The notes below the pieces were generated by a model, which saw nothing but the letters and a program-made list of their open reading frames with translations, was not told the DNA's origin and did not search any database. A stretch of DNA of 64,000 nucleotides from Lutibacillus sp052034115. Lineage in GTDB: Bacteria; Actinomycetota; Actinomycetes; Actinomycetales; Dermatophilaceae. The position numbers were made by a program, and so were the translations under genes. Every line of letters begins with the position of its first letter. Position 1 is the first letter of the stretch. This document shows, piece after piece, positions 61,035 to 64,000 of this stretch. The stretch lies in contig JBPOIZ010000030.1 of assembly GCA_052034115.1 (NCBI GenBank), positions 1 through 64,000 on the forward strand, written 5' to 3'.

Positions 61035-61164
61035 CCCAACACTCTAGAGGGTGACCCGACCGATCCTGGGCGGCGTGTGCCTCTGGTGGCCGTCCGCGCC
61101 GACCGTGCGACGAGCAGACCGCCGCCTGGTCATCGGTGTCGCGCTGCGCCACCGTGATGACAAG

Positions 61165-62532
61165 ATGTCGACCGTGCACGACCTCGTGATCCTCGGAGCC
61201 GGTAGCGGCGGCTACGCGTGCGCCTTGCGTGGTGCGCAGCTGGGCCTCTCGGTCGCCCTCGTGGAGCGGGCCAAGATCGGCGGCACCTGCCTGCACGAGG
61301 GGTGCATCCCGACCAAGGCCTTGCTTCATGCCGCTGAGGTGGCCGACACGGTCCGGGAAGCCGCGGCCGTCGGAGTGCGCGCCAGCGCGGACGGCATCGA
61401 CATGGAGCACGTCCTGCGCTACCAGCAGGCTGTCGTGTCGCGCCTCTACAAGGGGCTGACCGGTCTGGTCACCGGCCGCGGGATCGAGGTCGTCGAGGGC
61501 GAAGGCCGGCTCGTCTCGGCGGACACCGTGGCGGTCGGAGATCGCCAGATCCAGGGGCGAAACATCGTCCTGGCCACCGGGTCGGCTCCCCGGCACCTGC
61601 CCCAGGTGCCGATCGGTGGCCGCATTGTCACGAGCACCGAGGCGCTGCAACTGACCACGGTCCCCCGGCGGGTCATCGTGCTCGGCGGAGGCGTCATCGG
61701 TGTCGAGTTTGCTTCGGTCTTCCGTAGCTTCGGCGCGGAGGTGACCGTCGTCGAGGCGCTGGACCGGCTCGTCGCCGCCGAGGAGCCGGCCATCTCGGCC
61801 GCCCTCCAGCGGGCCTTCCGCAAGCGGCGGATCACGGTGCGTGCCGGCGTCGCCGTGGCCGGAGCGGAGGACGGGCCGGACGACGTGACGGTCCAGCTCG
61901 CCGACGGCACCCGCTTGACCGCTGACCTGCTCCTCGTCGCCGTGGGCCGGGTTCCGGTCACCGCCGGGATGGGGTATGACGCCGCCGGTATCGGCATGGA
62001 CCGCGGCTACGTCCTGACCGACGAGCGGCTGCGCACCAACGTCGCCGGCGTGTATGCCGTCGGCGACATCGTGCCCGGCCTCCAGCTCGCGCATCGCGGC
62101 TTCGCGCACGGCGTCTTCGTCGCCGAGGAGATCGCCGGACAAGCACCGCAACCGGTGCTGGACCGGACGATCCCCCGGGTCACCTACTGCGACCCCGAGA
62201 TCGCCAGTGTGGGTCTGACCGAGGACCAGGCCCGGGAACACTACGGCGCAGCGACCAGCATCGAGTACAACCTCGGGGGCAACGGCCGCTCGCAGATCCT
62301 GCAGACCAGCGGTTTCGTCAAGGTCGTCCGGGTCCCGGACGGTCCGGTCGTCGGCATCCACATGATCGGCGCGCGGATCGGCGAACAGGTCGGCGAAGCG
62401 CAGTTGATCTGTTCCTGGGAAGCCCTCCCCGAAGAGGTGGCCGCTCTGGTCCACGCACATCCCACCCAGAACGAGGCCCTCGGCGAGGCCCACATGGCCC
62501 TCGCCGGCCGCCCCCTGCACGCGCACGCCTAG
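61165..62532 (+). CDS. lpdA: Dihydrolipoyl dehydrogenase (E3)
   Basis: 455 residues from an ATG at 61165. FAD motif ILGAGSGGYACALR, redox disulfide GGTCLHEGCIPTKALL (C42/C47), NAD motif VLGGGVIGVEFASVF and the C-terminal HAHPTQNEALGEAH catalytic His-Glu pair. It reoxidises lipoyl groups of E2, and the E2 gene follows 46 bases on. The frame upstream to 61051 is not family-like. Confidence 0.95.
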   Translation: MSTVHDLVILGAGSGGYACALRGAQLGLSVALVERAKIGGTCLHEGCIPTKALLHAAEVADTVREAAAVGVRASADGIDMEHVLRYQQAVVSRLYKGLTGLVTGRGIEVVEGEGRLVSADTVAVGDRQIQGRNIVLATGSAPRHLPQVPIGGRIVTSTEALQLTTVPRRVIVLGGGVIGVEFASVFRSFGAEVTVVEALDRLVAAEEPAISAALQRAFRKRRITVRAGVAVAGAEDGPDDVTVQLADGTRLTADLLLVAVGRVPVTAGMGYDAAGIGMDRGYVLTDERLRTNVAGVYAVGDIVPGLQLAHRGFAHGVFVAEEIAGQAPQPVLDRTIPRVTYCDPEIASVGLTEDQAREHYGAATSIEYNLGGNGRSQILQTSGFVKVVRVPDGPVVGIHMIGARIGEQVGEAQLICSWEALPEEVAALVHAHPTQNEALGEAHMALAGRPLHAHA

Positions 62533-62578
62533 GCTAGGAGCCAATGGCGCCGGCGGATGACACAAGGAGAAGACGGTT

Positions 62579-64000
62579 ATGACGCAGCGAGTCACGATGC
62601 CAGCCCTGGGCGAGTCGGTGACGGAGGGGACCGTCACCCGCTGGCTCAAGCAGGTCGGTGACACCGTCGCCGTCGACGAGCCGCTCCTGGAGGTCTCCAC
62701 CGACAAGGTGGACACCGAGATCCCCTCGCCGGTCGCGGGAACGTTGCTCGAAGTCTTCGCGCCGGAGGACGCGACGGTCCCGGTCGGCGCCGACCTGTGC
62801 GTCATCGGGGAGGCCGGAGCCGCTGCGGCGCCGGCATCGGCGGCCGAGCCCGCCCCAGCACCCGCGGCGGAACCCGCGCCCGCACCGGCAGCGGAACCCG
62901 CGCCCGCACCGGCGGCACCCGCGCCCGCACCGGCGGCTGAACCCGCCCCGGCACCTGCTCCTGCCGAGTCCAACCCCCCGGCCCCCGCGGCGGCCTCCGG
63001 CCCGGCGCTCGTCATGCCGGCCCTGGGCGAGTCGGTCACCGAAGGCACCGTCACCCGCTGGCTCAAGCAGGTGGGTGACTCCGTCGCCGTCGACGAGCCC
63101 CTCCTGGAGGTCTCGACCGACAAGGTGGACACCGAGGTGCCCAGCCCCGTCGCCGGCGTGCTCTCGGCGATTCTCGTCGCCGAGGACGAGACGGCGGCCG
63201 TCGGCACCGCACTTGCCCTGATCGGCGAGGCGGCGGCGCCGGTCCCCGCTGCGGCACCCGTCGCGCCGTCCGGGCCAGCACCCGTCCCGCCTGCAGACCC
63301 CGCTCCGGCTCCCGTGGCGGCCCCGGCCCCCGTCCCACCGCCCACGCCAGCCGCCGTCCCGACTCCGGCTCCGGTGGCCACCCCGGCCCCCGTCCCGCCG
63401 TCCACGCCAGCACCCGTCCCGACTGCAGACCCCGCTCCGGCTCCCGTGGCGGCACAGGCTCCGGCACAGGCCACCGACGTCGACGCCTCCGCCTATGTCA
63501 CGCCGTTGGTGCGCAAGCTGGCGACTCAGCATGGGGTCGACCTGGCCACCGTGTCGGGCACTGGCGTCGGCGGCCGCATTCGCAAGCAGGACGTCCTCGA
63601 CGCGGCGCAGGCAGCGCGACTGGCGGCTGAGGCGCAGGTCAGAGCGGCCGCGCCGGCACCCACACCCACGCCTGCGGCCGCAGCGGCCCCGGCGGCGGCG
63701 GGACCGGCCGGCCCGAGCAAGCGCGGCACGACCGAGCCCATGTCCCGGCTGCGCAAGGTGATCGCAGCCCGGATGGTCGAGTCGCTGCACGTGTCGGCCC
63801 AGCTCACGACGGTCATCGAGGTCGACATGACCCGGATCTCGCGGGCCCGGGCCAAGGCCAAGACCTCCTTCGAGACCCGCGAAGGCGTCAAGCTCAGCTA
63901 CCTGCCGTTCATCGCCGTCGCTGTGTGCGAAGCGCTCAAGCTCCACCCCACCGTGAACTCCAGCATCGATGGCGACACCGTCGTCTATCACGGGGCCGAG
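62579..64000 (+). CDS. sucB: Dihydrolipoamide acyltransferase E2 with two lipoyl domains (3' end outside window)
   Basis: 474 residues visible. ATG at 62579 with AAGGAGA upstream. Lipoyl domains at residues 1-80 and 140-220 carry TDK lysines (K43, K182). An Ala-Pro-rich linker follows each. A peripheral-subunit-binding domain lies near 305-340 (YVTPLVRKLATQHGVDLATV, GRIRKQDVLDA). The catalytic domain starts near 385 (SRLRKVIAARMVESL) and is cut at the edge. It is E2 of 2-oxoglutarate and possibly pyruvate dehydrogenase (DlaT in mycobacteria). Confidence 0.93.
   Translation, partial: MTQRVTMPALGESVTEGTVTRWLKQVGDTVAVDEPLLEVSTDKVDTEIPSPVAGTLLEVFAPEDATVPVGADLCVIGEAGAAAAPASAAEPAPAPAAEPAPAPAAEPAPAPAAPAPAPAAEPAPAPAPAESNPPAPAAASGPALVMPALGESVTEGTVTRWLKQVGDSVAVDEPLLEVSTDKVDTEVPSPVAGVLSAILVAEDETAAVGTALALIGEAAAPVPAAAPVAPSGPAPVPPADPAPAPVAAPAPVPPPTPAAVPTPAPVATPAPVPPSTPAPVPTADPAPAPVAAQAPAQATDVDASAYVTPLVRKLATQHGVDLATVSGTGVGGRIRKQDVLDAAQAARLAAEAQVRAAAPAPTPTPAAAAAPAAAGPAGPSKRGTTEPMSRLRKVIAARMVESLHVSAQLTTVIEVDMTRISRARAKAKTSFETREGVKLSYLPFIAVAVCEALKLHPTVNSSIDGDTVVYHGAE
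62867..62935. repeat. AP-rich minisatellite in the first E2 linker
   Basis: Two 24-bp units starting GCGGAACCCGCGCCCGCACC (62867-62890, 62891-62914) differ at one base; a 21-bp shortened unit follows. They encode AEPAPAPA. It is in frame and the linker length could vary. Confidence 0.85.
63275..63452. repeat. 46-bp repeat pair in the second E2 linker
   Basis: 63275-63320 and 63407-63452 are identical except one base, offset 132 bp (44 codons). They encode PAPVP(P/T)ADPAPAPVA. This is a recent duplication within the proline-rich linker. Confidence 0.85.

Noticed and set aside
1..64000. CRISPR arrays, tRNA or rRNA genes, prophage or defence island
   Set aside because: No spaced repeat array, cloverleaf or rRNA stretch was recognised, and gene order follows the actinobacterial backbone apart from the single IS.

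Overview
The window is one continuous piece of a high-GC actinobacterial chromosome. GC-rich codons dominate, many starts are GTG, and markers such as a PASTA Ser/Thr kinase, a mycothiol-type DinB-fold enzyme, class II DAHP synthase and a bcc-aa3 oxidase gene set are present. Gene content (DUF6504, SAV_6107-type HEPN, CHAP-LysM, a second topoisomerase II pair) suggests Micrococcales, plausibly Intrasporangiaceae-like; that placement is inference. From about 17.7 kb to the right edge, the gene order follows the Mycobacterium tuberculosis Rv2172c-Rv2215 block, so most of the window is conserved backbone rather than an accessory island.

Layout. 0-9.5 kb: the 5' part of a GNAT/acyl-CoA-ligase-type gene, a nitroreductase, a parC/parE-type topoisomerase pair flanking asd, an endolysin-like CHAP-LysM gene coupled to a 47-residue ORF, and small DUF7455, DUF456 and DUF3040 proteins. 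9.5-16.4 kb: a leftward run DUF6504 > HEPN > dnaE2 > methyltransferase > dinB headed by two LexA-box-like palindromes, which reads as an SOS translesion operon without imuA'/imuB. 16.4-29.3 kb: ybaK, DUF4126, metF, a polyprenyl synthase, Rv2175c-like regulator, LysM-transglycosylase, PASTA kinase, EamA exporter, ltaE, aroG, DUF1028, and a PlsC-type acyltransferase. 29.29-30.79 kb: a complete IS110-family (IS1111-like) insertion sequence, the only clearly mobile DNA. 30.8-40.6 kb: nuclease-fold protein, ROK glucokinase, SRPBCC protein, long-chain acyl-CoA synthetase, lipoprotein metallopeptidase, DEDDh/GIY-YIG fusion, AsnC-type domain, trpD, degenerate receiver. 40.7-49.4 kb: ctaE-qcrC-qcrA-qcrB facing ctaC-ctaD-ctaF, i.e. 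all core subunits of the bcc-aa3 respiratory supercomplex. 49.5-64 kb: aat, PfkB kinase, erpA, glycerate kinase, a Baeyer-Villiger-type monooxygenase, M20 dipeptidase, serine hydrolase, cobS, pepA, lpdA and the 5' part of a two-lipoyl-domain E2 gene cut by the window edge.

Most notable items: the IS element, whose 288-bp non-coding 3' end looks like a bridge-RNA locus and whose CT-flanked junctions lie on the stop codon of a neighbouring gene; the LexA-headed mutasome-like operon with a HEPN protein and no ImuB; the short ORF that shares a GTGA overlap with a leaderless endolysin; and a strand- and frame-independent enrichment of GTATGCC/GGCATAC. No tRNA, rRNA or CRISPR array was seen.
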